A stretch of 64,000 nucleotides of DNA from Bact-08 sp964533215 (GTDB lineage: Bacteria; Bacteroidota; Bacteroidia; Bacteroidales; UBA932). Within the stretch, counting starts at the first letter, position 1, and each line of letters begins with the position of its first letter. Location: contig CAZHLJ010000001.1 of assembly GCA_964533215.1 (NCBI GenBank), positions 1 to 64,000 of the forward strand. Direction: 5' to 3'. A program made the position numbers and the translations under genes. The notes under the pieces were generated by a model. It did not search any database. It had not been told where the DNA came from and saw nothing but the letters and a program-made list of their open reading frames with translations. Positions 16,523-26,128 of the stretch are shown piece after piece.

Positions 16523-19500
16523 ATGAAAAGTTACATCATTAAAATGATGGTGATTTCGCTCTTTTTTTGCACATGTGTATATGCAGAAGCGCAAGAAGAG
16601 ATCAAGATTAGCATTACGGTCTCAGACAGCAAGTTAGAGACGGCTCTTATGGAGATAAATAAAGTCTCCCATTACGAAGTACAGTACTTTAAAAAAGATG
16701 TGGAAAACTTAGTGATTGGAGATAAAAAGTATGAAAACTTATCGATCAATGACTTACTCCAAAAATTGCTTAAAGGCACAAATCTGGAGTACACTATTAA
16801 AGGAAGCACTATTGTTGTAAAATCAAAAGCAGTGCAGAAAATCGTTAAAATCGATGTAAAAGGAGTTGTCAAGGATCAGACCGGCAACCCAGTAATAGGA
16901 GCATCTGTTGTCCTGAAAGGGACAACAAAGGTTTCGGTTACCGATATTGACGGTAATTTCGTTTTAAACAATGTGCCAACCGACGGACAGCTACAGGTAA
17001 CATCAATAGGCTATAAGCCTACAGACTACAACATCAACAACAAAGGATCTTTAGTACTGGTTTTAAATGAAAATCCTCAGTTGCTGGACGAAGTGGTGAT
17101 TACCGGGTTTCAGAACATCAGCAAGACAAACTTCACAGGTTCTTCTGTGAAGGTGAAGTCCGACGATTTGCAGATCAAAGGTAGTGCTGACCTGTCAAGA
17201 ATGTTGGAGGGATCTGTAGCCGGTGTTTCAATCCAGAACGTATCCGGTACATTTGGTTCCGCTCCAAAGGTAAGGGTAAGGGGTGCGACATCCATAAATG
17301 GAGAGAATAAGCCATTGTGGGTTATTGACGGTGTCGTACAAGAGGATGTCCTGAATATTTCCAATGACGAACTTACAAGCGGTGACCCCGCAACTTTGCT
17401 GGGTTCAGCTGTAGCAGGGTTGAATGCTAACGATATCGAGAGTATCAATGTACTCAAGGATGCTTCTGCAACAGCATTGTATGGTGCAAGAGCTATGAAC
17501 GGTGTTATAGTTGTGACAACTAAAAAAGGTAAAGAGGGACGTCCGATATTAAGCTATTCAGGCAACTATACTATTCAGTTTAAACCTACTTATGGCAATT
17601 ATGACATCATGAACTCTCTGGACCAGATGTCGGTATATGCAGAACTGGAAAGGAAGGGATATCTTACGACAAATATTGTAAACTGGTCCAATTCCGGAGT
17701 TTACGGAAAAATGTACAATAAGATCAATACATATGACGACAAGACAGGAAAGTTTTTACTGGAGAACACACCTGATGCCAGAAGGGCATTTTTAAGCAGA
17801 TATGCAATGGCCAATACAAATTGGTTCGACATACTTTTCAGGAACTCTCTCATGCAGGAGCACTCTGTCAGCATAGCTGGAGGTAGTGAAAAGACAAAGA
17901 GTTACGCTTCGTTAAGTTATATGGGTGACGAGGGTTGGTCACTAGGCGACAAGATTCACAGATACACAGCAAATATAAGGAATGATTATCAGCTTTATGA
18001 TGCTCTTAAGGTAGGAGTGCAGGTAGTTGGTTCAATCCGCCAGCAAAAGGCTCCAGGCTCTTTGTCACGCAAATCTAATGTTGTGGAGGGTTCATATGAC
18101 AGAGATTTCGATATCAACCCTTTCAGCTTTGCCCTCAATAGCAGCCGTGCCTTAACTGCATATGACGAAGATGGTAATCTGGAGTATTTTACTAGAAACT
18201 ATGCACCTTTTAATATAATCAATGAATTGAGAAACAACTCTATTGAACTTAATGTCATAGATTTAAAAGGTCAGTTGGAAAGTCAGTGGACACTGAATAA
18301 AAATCTAAGATGGGAATTCACCGGGGCTTTACGTTATGTCAAGTCTGACAGAGAGCACCAGATAAAAGAGAACTCAAATATGTCACAGGCATACCGGGCT
18401 GCAGGAAATTCTACAATTAAAGAGAACAACAAATTTTTGTATCAGGATCCCGACAACCCTAATGCAGAACCTGTTGTAGTCCTCCCATACGGCGGTTTTT
18501 ACAACAGGAACGAAGATAAAATGATAAGCTATGATTTCAGGAACAGTTTGCTATTCAATAAAGAGATCGGCAAGCACAGCATAAATGCTCTTGTAGGTCA
18601 ACAGGTAAAGTATGCAGACAGGCAGAAGTTTGACATGACAGGATTCGGCTATCAATATAATCAGGGAGGAATTCCATTTGTAGATTACAAAATCATGAAG
18701 CAGATGATTGAAAGCAATTTCGATTACTATGGAATGGGAAAAACATTCGATCGCTTTGTTGCATTTTACGCAAACGCTGACTATTCCTATGATAAGAAAT
18801 ATGTCTTTTCTGCAACAATAAGATGCGATGGATCCAACAATCTGGGAAACAGCAAGTCGGCTAGATGGTTGCCTACCTGGAATATCAGTGCAAAATGGAA
18901 TGCAGCCGAAGAGAAATTCATAAAAGACATATCTTGGATTGACTATCTCTCTCTTAGAACAAGTTATGGCCTTACTGCCAGTATGCCTACGGCTTCAAAC
19001 GCCAAGGCAGTATTTTACAATTCAAGCACAAACCGTCCTTACACAGATGAAATTGAGTCAGTCATCAATTTAGTGAATCTTGAGAACAGTGAGCTTACTT
19101 GGGAAAAAGGCTATCTTATGAATTTCGGAGTGGATTTTTCTATTTTCAGAAGAAGGCTTGACATAGCATTGGATTACTGGAGACGTAACAGTTTCGACTT
19201 GATAAGCTCATTCAAGACTTCGGGGATTGGAGGTGAGACATACAAGTTGGCTAACTATGCCGATATGAAATCAAACGGAATGGAGATTGGTTTAGGTATT
19301 TACCCTGTCAAAATGAGGGACTTCCAATGGAAAGTAAATTTCACTTATAGCAATACAAACAACAAGATAACAAACGCAAAGAATCAGCCAAGAATTTTTG
19401 ACATGGTTGTCCCTACAGGAGGAAATCTTGAAGGCAGCCCAGTAAGGAGCCTCTACTCAATCCAATTCAAGGGATTGAATCCAGAGACAGGATTACCTAC

Positions 19501-20107
19501 TTATATCGATGAAAACGGAAAGGAAAGCACAACTGTTTATCTTCAAAGCTCAAACCTATCTTATTTAAAGTATGAAGGTCCGGTGGAACCAAAATATAAT
19601 GGAGGTTTCGGTAATAATTTCTCTTACAAGAACTTTTCCGCTAATATCTTCTTTACATTCCAGGGCGGTAACAGAATCCGGCTGAACAGTGTGTTCAAAA
19701 GCTCCTATTCCGATCTGGATGCCATGCCTAACAGCTTTTACAACAGATGGCTGATACCCGGAGATGAGAAGATAACCAATGTCCCTTCAATTGTAGACGC
19801 ATATGTTCAATCTACCGAGCTTACAGGAAAATATCCATATAACATTTACAACTACTCCGATCAAATGGTTGCCGATGGCAGCTTTGTAAGATTGAAAAAC
19901 ATCTCCCTGACTTACAACCTCCCAAAACAGATTTTAGAGCGGATCAAAGTTCTTAACAGACTATCATTAACCGTTGCCGCAAGCAATTTATGTTTGATAT
20001 ACTCCGACAAGAAACTAAACGGACAGGATCCAGAGTTCTTTAATTCCGGAGGAGTTGCACAACCTTTACAGAAACAGATCACTGTTGCATTAAATGTCGG
20101 ATTCTAA
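16523..20107 (+). CDS. SusC/RagA TonB-linked outer-membrane receptor with STN domain
   Basis: A 1194-residue outer-membrane transducer. In order: signal peptide (about 1-24); STN signalling domain (about 30-105, ISITVSDSKLETALMEINK); carboxypeptidase-regulatory-like repeat (about 113-190, GVVKDQTGNPVIGASVVLKG); plug (about 200-340, with SKTNFTGSSVKV, GVSIQNVSG and SINVLKDASATALYGARAMNG); and a 22-strand-type barrel ending in LNVGF with a terminal Phe. It imports a large substrate with its SusD lid, powered by TonB. The STN domain passes the substrate signal to FecR. The substrate is not a recognisable glycan here because no glycoside hydrolase is in the locus. Confidence 0.96.
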   Translation: MKSYIIKMMVISLFFCTCVYAEAQEEIKISITVSDSKLETALMEINKVSHYEVQYFKKDVENLVIGDKKYENLSINDLLQKLLKGTNLEYTIKGSTIVVKSKAVQKIVKIDVKGVVKDQTGNPVIGASVVLKGTTKVSVTDIDGNFVLNNVPTDGQLQVTSIGYKPTDYNINNKGSLVLVLNENPQLLDEVVITGFQNISKTNFTGSSVKVKSDDLQIKGSADLSRMLEGSVAGVSIQNVSGTFGSAPKVRVRGATSINGENKPLWVIDGVVQEDVLNISNDELTSGDPATLLGSAVAGLNANDIESINVLKDASATALYGARAMNGVIVVTTKKGKEGRPILSYSGNYTIQFKPTYGNYDIMNSLDQMSVYAELERKGYLTTNIVNWSNSGVYGKMYNKINTYDDKTGKFLLENTPDARRAFLSRYAMANTNWFDILFRNSLMQEHSVSIAGGSEKTKSYASLSYMGDEGWSLGDKIHRYTANIRNDYQLYDALKVGVQVVGSIRQQKAPGSLSRKSNVVEGSYDRDFDINPFSFALNSSRALTAYDEDGNLEYFTRNYAPFNIINELRNNSIELNVIDLKGQLESQWTLNKNLRWEFTGALRYVKSDREHQIKENSNMSQAYRAAGNSTIKENNKFLYQDPDNPNAEPVVVLPYGGFYNRNEDKMISYDFRNSLLFNKEIGKHSINALVGQQVKYADRQKFDMTGFGYQYNQGGIPFVDYKIMKQMIESNFDYYGMGKTFDRFVAFYANADYSYDKKYVFSATIRCDGSNNLGNSKSARWLPTWNISAKWNAAEEKFIKDISWIDYLSLRTSYGLTASMPTASNAKAVFYNSSTNRPYTDEIESVINLVNLENSELTWEKGYLMNFGVDFSIFRRRLDIALDYWRRNSFDLISSFKTSGIGGETYKLANYADMKSNGMEIGLGIYPVKMRDFQWKVNFTYSNTNNKITNAKNQPRIFDMVVPTGGNLEGSPVRSLYSIQFKGLNPETGLPTYIDENGKESTTVYLQSSNLSYLKYEGPVEPKYNGGFGNNFSYKNFSANIFFTFQGGNRIRLNSVFKSSYSDLDAMPNSFYNRWLIPGDEKITNVPSIVDAYVQSTELTGKYPYNIYNYSDQMVADGSFVRLKNISLTYNLPKQILERIKVLNRLSLTVAASNLCLIYSDKKLNGQDPEFFNSGGVAQPLQKQITVALNVGF

Positions 20108-20120
20108 AAATGTGGAAATT

Positions 20121-21731
20121 ATGAATAGTTTAATAAAAAATATAAAAAGAGGAGCAAAACTGGCATTTGTTGTTGCAGTTGCCACCACCGCTTTATCGTG
20201 CAATAAATTTCTGGACGAAGCTCCTGACAATAGGACAGAAATAGATAACACTGAGAAATTGGACCAACTAATTGCAGCCTCATATCCAAAAGCCTCTTAT
20301 GCTGCAATGCTCAACTCCAGAGTTGACTACGTAACTGATAAGGGTACTGGATATGAACACGATAACAACACCTTTTCATTCTTTTGGAGAGATGTCAGCA
20401 ATACATCACAGGACACTCCGGATTATTTTTGGAGTAAGTGCTATTTTTCAATTGCCCAGGTAAACCACGCGATTGAAGCATATGAGAAGATGGGTAAACC
20501 AGCTAATGCTGAGCCATATATAGGAGAAGCATTGTTGATTCGCTCATTTTCTCACTTCATGCTGGTATCGTTGTATTCAAAGATGTATGAAAAAGTAGGG
20601 GCAAACGACAGTCCTGGAGTTCCCTATGTTACAGAACCGGAAAAAGTTGTAATCGCAAAATATAACCGAGGAACAGTTTTGGATGCGTGGAATAAGACAG
20701 AGCAGGATTTGACCGAAGGTCTGAAAAAAATTGGAGGAGAGGATCTTTTTAAAGCTCCACGTTATCATTTTACAAAAAAAGCTGCAAACGCATATGCTAC
20801 CCGTTTTTACCTCTATAAAGGTGAATGGAACAAAGTAATTGAATTTGCAAATGCAATTATTCCTGTAGCAGTCCTTAACGATAAAGGCAACGTAGATGAG
20901 AATTCAAATGCCAATGTTTATGCAAAGGCCAATTTCCAGCCATGGTTAACTTATTATTCTACCGTTCAGAGCAGTGATGACATCAAGCTTATGTATACAA
21001 AGGGGGATAATCCATCTAATCTCCTGCTTACCGAAATGTCTTCCAGATTGTCAAGATATGCAAATACGTGGAAATACGGTTGCTCTAGCTCTGATGTGAA
21101 CGAAACAGTAAAGGCAAAGAATGCTACCGGCGGAAGTTGGGGATATCGATCATATTCCAGTTCCAGCACTCACTATTATTTGCCTAAGTTTAGAGAACAT
21201 TTTGTAAGGACAAGCATAAATGCCACAACAGGGACAATTTATACAATTTTCCCATATTTCAGGAACGAAGAGGTCTTGCTGAACAGAGCTGAGGCATACA
21301 TCATGACCGACAATTTCAACTCAGCACTAGCCGACCTTAATATATTTTGCAGACAAAGGGTTAAGTCATATAATGAGACAACAAATGTTCTAACAATTGA
21401 CAAACTAGTGAATTTCTATAAGGCAGAACTAGCCAATCCCGATCACTATCTTGCAAAATACAATGCTTTTGGCTCTGCATCATGGCAGATTGAGAAAAAA
21501 GCTCTGATTCTTTTTGTTCTTGAGTGCCGCAGAAATGAGTTTATGTGGGAAGGTCTTAGATATTGGGATATGGTAAGATACAAAATTCCTGTTACACATA
21601 AGACTTATACGGGGGAAACCAATACCTTGTATCCAGGGGATGACAGATGGGTGCTTCAGATTCCTGAAACGGCAAAATTATCGGGAATAGAGCTAAACCC
21701 AAGAACTAATTTATTAAGCAAAGAATGGTAA
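20121..21731 (+). CDS. SusD/RagB nutrient-binding lipoprotein
   Basis: The lipid-anchored lid of the SusC receptor. The start was set at the ATG that gives MNSLIKNIKRGAK and a lipobox ending ALSC (Cys27); the in-frame ATG 27 bases earlier lies inside susC and adds a charged stretch before the signal. The family signature CRRNEFMWEGLRYWDMVRYKI and the final IPETAKLSGIELNPR are present. Length is 536 residues, normal for the family. It follows susC by 13 bases and is certainly in the same operon. Confidence 0.95.
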   Translation: MNSLIKNIKRGAKLAFVVAVATTALSCNKFLDEAPDNRTEIDNTEKLDQLIAASYPKASYAAMLNSRVDYVTDKGTGYEHDNNTFSFFWRDVSNTSQDTPDYFWSKCYFSIAQVNHAIEAYEKMGKPANAEPYIGEALLIRSFSHFMLVSLYSKMYEKVGANDSPGVPYVTEPEKVVIAKYNRGTVLDAWNKTEQDLTEGLKKIGGEDLFKAPRYHFTKKAANAYATRFYLYKGEWNKVIEFANAIIPVAVLNDKGNVDENSNANVYAKANFQPWLTYYSTVQSSDDIKLMYTKGDNPSNLLLTEMSSRLSRYANTWKYGCSSSDVNETVKAKNATGGSWGYRSYSSSSTHYYLPKFREHFVRTSINATTGTIYTIFPYFRNEEVLLNRAEAYIMTDNFNSALADLNIFCRQRVKSYNETTNVLTIDKLVNFYKAELANPDHYLAKYNAFGSASWQIEKKALILFVLECRRNEFMWEGLRYWDMVRYKIPVTHKTYTGETNTLYPGDDRWVLQIPETAKLSGIELNPRTNLLSKEW

Positions 21732-21742
21732 AAGAATTTATT

Positions 21743-22702
21743 ATGAAAGCTATATACAGATATTTCTTTATTTCGGCAATATCGCTGAGTGCTTTACTGT
21801 CGATGTCGTCCTGCGAAAAAGATGAAATTACCGGGACTACAGACAATATAGTAGGGTTAGGAGGAGATAAATATCCAGAGACTGCAATCGACAAATGGTT
21901 GAAGGATAATTATGTAAAAAACTACAATATGGAGGTTAAATATCGGTTCAACCGATTTGAACTGGACCTCAATAAAATGCTGGTTCCTGTAAAAGAGGAA
22001 GTTGTTATACCAGTAATGCAAATTATCAAGGATGTATGGATCACACCTTATGAGACAATTGTTGGATCTAAGTTTATCAAGACTCTCTCTCCAAAGAGCT
22101 TTGTTCTTGTAGGCAGTCCCCAGTTTAACAACGGAACAATAACACTCGGTGAGGCCGAGGGTGGCAGAAAGATTGTGATATTCCGCCTCAACTGGTTTAA
22201 TAACAATCCACTAACCACGGCAGAGAAGAGTGCCAACAAAGATCTTATCCAATCGATGATGAAGACCGTACATCACGAATTTGTCCACACCATGAACCAG
22301 ATAACACTATACCCAATGGAGTTCAGCAATATCACTCCAGCCGGCTATACATCGTCTTGGCAAAATGTAGATGATAATGAGGCAATGGCCTTAGGATACA
22401 TAAGCGGATATGCGACAGCAAACCCAAATGAGGATTTTGCCGAAATGGTATCCAGAATATTGGTTTACGGCAAAAAGGCTTTTGACGAGAGGGTTGCCAA
22501 GGCAAGCGAACTGTACAATAATCCGGCTACCAACAAAGGTATGACTTACGATCCCGGTGTAGCTTTAAGGGCAAAGGAGGCCGTAGTCGTAAAATACCTC
22601 AAAGAGGTATGGAATATAGATATGTATGACCCTGCTCCAGGCGTTAAAGGATTGGAAACTCTTGTTCAGGAGTCAATTAACAAAGCTGTAAATAACAATT
22701 GA
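21743..22702 (+). CDS. Substrate-import-associated zinc metallohydrolase lipoprotein
   Basis: A 319-residue lipoprotein with lipobox SMSSC (Cys24) and the zinc motif HHEFVH (His178, Glu179, His182), followed by NEDFAE near 229-234, which can give the third ligand. This matches the family that accompanies SusC/SusD pairs and is named 'substrate import-associated zinc metallohydrolase lipoprotein' (as I recall, TIGR04549). It probably trims the imported substrate at the cell surface or in the periplasm; a peptide substrate is suggested by the HExxH site but not shown. The chosen start is six codons after an ATG that overlaps the susD stop. Confidence 0.88.
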   Translation: MKAIYRYFFISAISLSALLSMSSCEKDEITGTTDNIVGLGGDKYPETAIDKWLKDNYVKNYNMEVKYRFNRFELDLNKMLVPVKEEVVIPVMQIIKDVWITPYETIVGSKFIKTLSPKSFVLVGSPQFNNGTITLGEAEGGRKIVIFRLNWFNNNPLTTAEKSANKDLIQSMMKTVHHEFVHTMNQITLYPMEFSNITPAGYTSSWQNVDDNEAMALGYISGYATANPNEDFAEMVSRILVYGKKAFDERVAKASELYNNPATNKGMTYDPGVALRAKEAVVVKYLKEVWNIDMYDPAPGVKGLETLVQESINKAVNNN

Positions 22703-22710
22703 TTACTATT

Positions 22711-24156
22711 ATGAAAAACAAATTATTATATATACTGTCATTATCTGTTTTGCTTTTTTCCTGCGAAAAAAACAGTAATGAATATTTTGACAAGGATGCT
22801 GATGAGAGGTTGAATATAAAAATGGAGGAGTATAACAGCAGTCTTATGTCAAATAAAAATGGGTGGCTGTTGACAGTCAATTCCAACGAGGCAGGTGGTA
22901 TAAATCACTGGGTTAAGTTTGGCGATAACAACAGAGTGGTAATGCTCTCGGATGTAGAGACATACCTACCTCAATATTCCGGCAGTGCCATTACTCAAAA
23001 GGAGAGCAGTTATGGGATAAAGGCCCTGCAGAACATAACCTTGCTTTTTGATACATATAATTATCTGCATATTTTATCCGATCCGGAAGGAAGCGTAAAT
23101 GGAGGGAAGAATGGAGACGGACTCAAAAGTGATTTCGAATTCTCTATTTTGAATCAATCCAACACTTCTATAAAATCAAATGGATGCTATTACCTTAAAG
23201 GACGCTATTATAAAAACGAGGCTATACTGAGACCTTGTACAAAAGAGGTTGCGGATGCTATTATAGCGGGAGGGTTAAAGAGCAACTCGGCCTCCTTCGA
23301 GAGTTATATAAAAACCATGAAAGTCCCAGCAATTGAATACAACGGGAAAAAGGCACAATTAGCAATTACACCTAGAAAAGTATCCATTTCCTATATAAAT
23401 GATGATGGGAAAATTTACGAACAAAGTGTAGGTGCAATCCTTGGAATGGAGTCTCTTACAGGTAAACAACCGGTAAGTAATCTTAACCTCTTTGATGAGC
23501 TTAATTTTAACGAAAGCAAAATCGACTCTCTGTTTTTTAAAGATGGGAAGTTACAGGTCGGGATTGGAGGAAAGGCTGTACCGGTATTCGACAATAAAAA
23601 GCCTATTATTCCATTAAGGCTTGGTTACCAAAAAGATTTTGCAAAGTTGGATGTAGACCCTTCTAAATTAGCAAACACACTTGTCAATCCTTTCCTATCC
23701 GATATCTTTATGTACTCAAGGGATTATTTTGCCAAAGGCTATGCTGGATTTGTCTTGGAAAGAGAGTATCTGGCATTTATATTAATCGATGGCAGACCTT
23801 GCATGCAGATGTCTCTGATATATCGCTACAAAGGAAGCCTTTACTCAATATTGTGGTACTATGATTATACCATGAACAATGATGGTACAATCACATTTAC
23901 AAACAGATATCAAAAGAATGCCGGGGCGACACTTTTCGAGCCTCTGCTAAGAAGATTGCCTGACTACTTCTGTAAAGTCACATACAAGGTTTATAATGCC
24001 TCTGATGCGACAAAAATAGTCATCGACAAGGTTGAACCAAGGACTTTCAGGATTGACTGGGCAGAAAATAACACTGAGGGATTAAAAGACAAAGTCGGAG
24101 GATTTTATCCGATAGACGATCCGGGTTGTTTCTGCGTAGGACTACTTATTATCTAA
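22711..24156 (+). CDS. DUF4302 family lipoprotein of the import locus
   Basis: A 481-residue lipoprotein with lipobox LLFSC (Cys18). NKNGWLLTV and the following beta-rich stretch match DUF4302, a family seen next to SusC/SusD and the zinc metallohydrolase. Function unknown; surface exposure by lipid anchor is probable. The start ATG was taken at MKNKLL, eight bases after the metallohydrolase stop; an alternative in-frame ATG four codons upstream overlaps that stop. It is the last gene of the locus and is closed by a hairpin terminator. Confidence 0.85.
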   Translation: MKNKLLYILSLSVLLFSCEKNSNEYFDKDADERLNIKMEEYNSSLMSNKNGWLLTVNSNEAGGINHWVKFGDNNRVVMLSDVETYLPQYSGSAITQKESSYGIKALQNITLLFDTYNYLHILSDPEGSVNGGKNGDGLKSDFEFSILNQSNTSIKSNGCYYLKGRYYKNEAILRPCTKEVADAIIAGGLKSNSASFESYIKTMKVPAIEYNGKKAQLAITPRKVSISYINDDGKIYEQSVGAILGMESLTGKQPVSNLNLFDELNFNESKIDSLFFKDGKLQVGIGGKAVPVFDNKKPIIPLRLGYQKDFAKLDVDPSKLANTLVNPFLSDIFMYSRDYFAKGYAGFVLEREYLAFILIDGRPCMQMSLIYRYKGSLYSILWYYDYTMNNDGTITFTNRYQKNAGATLFEPLLRRLPDYFCKVTYKVYNASDATKIVIDKVEPRTFRIDWAENNTEGLKDKVGGFYPIDDPGCFCVGLLII

Positions 24157-24166
24157 ATAAATCAAG

Positions 24167-24191
24167 GCAGCTGTAAAAAGCTGCCTTTTTT
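24167..24191 (+). terminator. Intrinsic terminator of the import operon
   Basis: AAGGCAGCT and AGCTGCCTT form a 9-bp stem around a short A-rich loop and run into TTTTTT on the plus strand, just after the DUF4302 stop codon. It is a textbook intrinsic terminator. Confidence 0.85.
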
Positions 24192-24219
24192 GGAATCTAT
24201 ACTGTTTACTCAAAATAAG

Positions 24220-24247
24220 AAAAGGCAGCCTTTACAAGCTGCCTTTT
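24220..24247 (-). terminator. Intrinsic terminator after tRNA-Glu
   Basis: AAGGCAGC and GCTGCCTT form the stem with a TTTACAA-type loop. On the minus strand the stem runs into TTTTC, right after the tRNA 3' end. Its stem sequence is almost the same as that of the neighbouring plus-strand terminator, so the pair looks like a local duplication. Confidence 0.7.
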
Positions 24248-24248
24248 G

Positions 24249-24320
24249 TAGCGCATAGCAGAATCGAACTGCTATTTCAGGAATGAGAATCCCGCTTCCT
24301 AACCGTTAGAAGAATGCGCC
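24249..24320 (-). tRNA. tRNA-Glu (anticodon CTC)
   Basis: The minus strand folds as a 72-nt tRNA. Acceptor GGCGCAT pairs with ATGCGCT (one G-T pair). The D arm contains AACGGTTAGG, and the anticodon stem CGGGA/TCCTG encloses TTCTCAT, giving CTC. The T arm is AGCAG TTCGATT CTGCT, then discriminator A. CCA is not encoded. CTC reads GAG. The gene lies 66 bases after gltX on the same strand. Confidence 0.93.
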
Positions 24321-24386
24321 AGATTTCGGGTGCAAATTTATCTCTTTTCTTTGAATAAAAAAATCAAAGAAGAAAATTTGTCTCAA

Positions 24387-25910
24387 TTAGAGTGACGATA
24401 CTGCCACTTTAACTCTTTCAATGGTCTCTTTTTTGCCAAGAATGGCGCAAACTTCTGCAACTCCTGGTCCGTTGGATATTCCAAGAAGACAAAGTCTGAG
24501 GGCATTCATAACCTTACCCATACCGTACTCATTTTCATTGATAAATAACTCTATCTCCTTCTCAATTTCCTGAGCTTCAAAATTGCCTATCTTTTCAAAA
24601 ACCCCTATCACGCCATTCATTATCACAGCAGAATCCTCTTTCCAGAATTTCTTTACTGATGCCTCGTCATAAGATGATGGCCGTTCAAATAGGAATGATG
24701 ATTTATCCCAGATTTCGTGTACGAAGTTAACCCTGACTTTCATTAGTTCAACAATTTTCTCAGCTGTGGCAATATCGGCCTTGACTCCTTTCGACTCAAG
24801 TATCGGCATATATAGCTTTGCAAGTTCTTGATTGCTTTTCTGAACAAGGTATTGATGGTTGAACCACTTTGCCTTCTCAGGGTCGAAACGTGCTCCGGAC
24901 TTATTCACCCTTTCAAATGAAAATTGCTTTATTAGCTCATCCATGCTGAATATTTCCTGTTCTGTACCTGGGTTCCATCCCAGAAATGCGAGCAGATTTA
25001 CGAATGCTTCAGGGAAATAACCATCCTCACGGTAACCGCGGGAGGTCTCTCCTTCGGGTGATGTCCAGAATAGAGGGAACACAGGAAAACCCATCTTGTC
25101 TCCGTCACGTTTGCTCAGCTTTCCATTACCGGTAGGCTTAAGCAGAAGTGGAAGATGTGCGAATTCCGGCATGTTTTCAGTCCATCCAAAAGCCTTGTAA
25201 AGCAAGACATGCAAAGGAAGTGACGGCAACCACTCTTCCCCGCGTATCACATGTGATATCTCCATCAGATAGTCATCGGTGACATTTGCCAGATGATAGG
25301 TTGGAAGCATGTCGACACTTTTGAACAATACCTTGTCGTCCAAAGTAGAGGTGTTGACAACTACATCTCCGCGTATAAGGTCATGCATCTGCACCTCTTC
25401 ATTTTCCGGCATCTTGAACCGGATAACCCACTGGTCTCCACGTGATATTCTAGTCTGAACCTCCTCTGGCGACAAAGCCAATGAAGTCTGCAATTGGTTG
25501 CGTACTTTATAGTTATATGTAAACACATCCTTTTTTGCCTCTGCACTTTTTCTCAGTTCATCCAAAGATTCTGCTGAATCAAATGCATAATATGCGTCTC
25601 CTGAAGCAACCAACTGATCAGCATATTGTTTGTATATTGCTCGACGTTCACTCTGTCTGTAAGGAGCGTGCTTACCTCCCTCTACAACACCCTCATCAAT
25701 CTTTATCCCGCACCAACGCAAGGATTCATTTATATATTCTTCAGCTCCGGGAACAAATCGCTGCGAATCTGTATCTTCAATTCTAAGGAGAAAATCTCCT
25801 CCATTCTGTTTGGCAAAAAAATAGTTGAACAGGGCAGTGCGGACACCTCCTATATGCAATGGTCCCGTTGGGCTTGGGGCAAATCTAACTCGTACTCTGC
25901 GATTACTCAT
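24387..25910 (-). CDS. gltX: Glutamyl-tRNA synthetase
   Basis: GltX charges tRNA-Glu with glutamate in the cytoplasm. The 507-residue class I synthetase has the HIGH motif as PSPTGPLHIGG (near residues 11-21) and the KMSKS motif as KLSKRDG (near 265), with the Rossmann catalytic core between them and the helical anticodon-binding part after. Length is normal. On the same strand, the tRNA-Glu(CTC) gene follows directly, so the enzyme and one of its substrates may share a transcript. A minus-strand TACCTTTG box lies 23 bases before the start. Confidence 0.96.
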   Translation of the reverse strand: MSNRRVRVRFAPSPTGPLHIGGVRTALFNYFFAKQNGGDFLLRIEDTDSQRFVPGAEEYINESLRWCGIKIDEGVVEGGKHAPYRQSERRAIYKQYADQLVASGDAYYAFDSAESLDELRKSAEAKKDVFTYNYKVRNQLQTSLALSPEEVQTRISRGDQWVIRFKMPENEEVQMHDLIRGDVVVNTSTLDDKVLFKSVDMLPTYHLANVTDDYLMEISHVIRGEEWLPSLPLHVLLYKAFGWTENMPEFAHLPLLLKPTGNGKLSKRDGDKMGFPVFPLFWTSPEGETSRGYREDGYFPEAFVNLLAFLGWNPGTEQEIFSMDELIKQFSFERVNKSGARFDPEKAKWFNHQYLVQKSNQELAKLYMPILESKGVKADIATAEKIVELMKVRVNFVHEIWDKSSFLFERPSSYDEASVKKFWKEDSAVIMNGVIGVFEKIGNFEAQEIEKEIELFINENEYGMGKVMNALRLCLLGISNGPGVAEVCAILGKKETIERVKVAVSSL

Positions 25911-25932
25911 GATTAAATATTTCTTCAGGCTG

Positions 25933-25940
25933 CAAAGGTA
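25933..25940 (-). promoter_or_regulatory. -7 box (TACCTTTG) of gltX
   Basis: A full TAnnTTTG match on the minus strand 22 bases before the gltX start codon. The region where -33 should be overlaps the left arm of the first long palindrome. Confidence 0.55.
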
Positions 25941-25956
25941 AAAAATATTATAATTA

Positions 25957-26067
25957 AAAAGTGAGTGCCACTCCAGTTACCAAAACGATAATAATCAGCT
26001 ACTTATGACAAGTGTTCATAAATAGCTGATTTTCAATAATAAGCTAACTGGAGTGGCACTCACTTTT
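25957..26067. repeat. Long palindromic element 1 (23-bp arms, nested hairpin)
   Basis: The outer arms (25957-25979 and 26045-26067) are perfect 23-bp reverse complements with the core GTGAGTGCCACTCCAGTTA. Inside the 65-base loop a second stem pairs AATCAGCTA (25993-26001) with TAGCTGATT (26023-26031), and TTATGA with TCATAA forms a third. The whole 111 bases can fold into one interrupted cruciform. It lies between divergent gltX and the SagB-like gene, so it is not a terminator for both. Confidence 0.85.
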
Positions 26068-26128
26068 ATAATCCAAATATCTTATGTAAAATAATATAAG
26101 CTTTACAAATATATATAAAAATAAAAGT

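Noticed and set aside
20094..20121. Earlier in-frame start for the SusD gene overlapping susC
   Set aside because: It places polar residues ahead of the lipoprotein signal; the later ATG gives a normal signal peptide.
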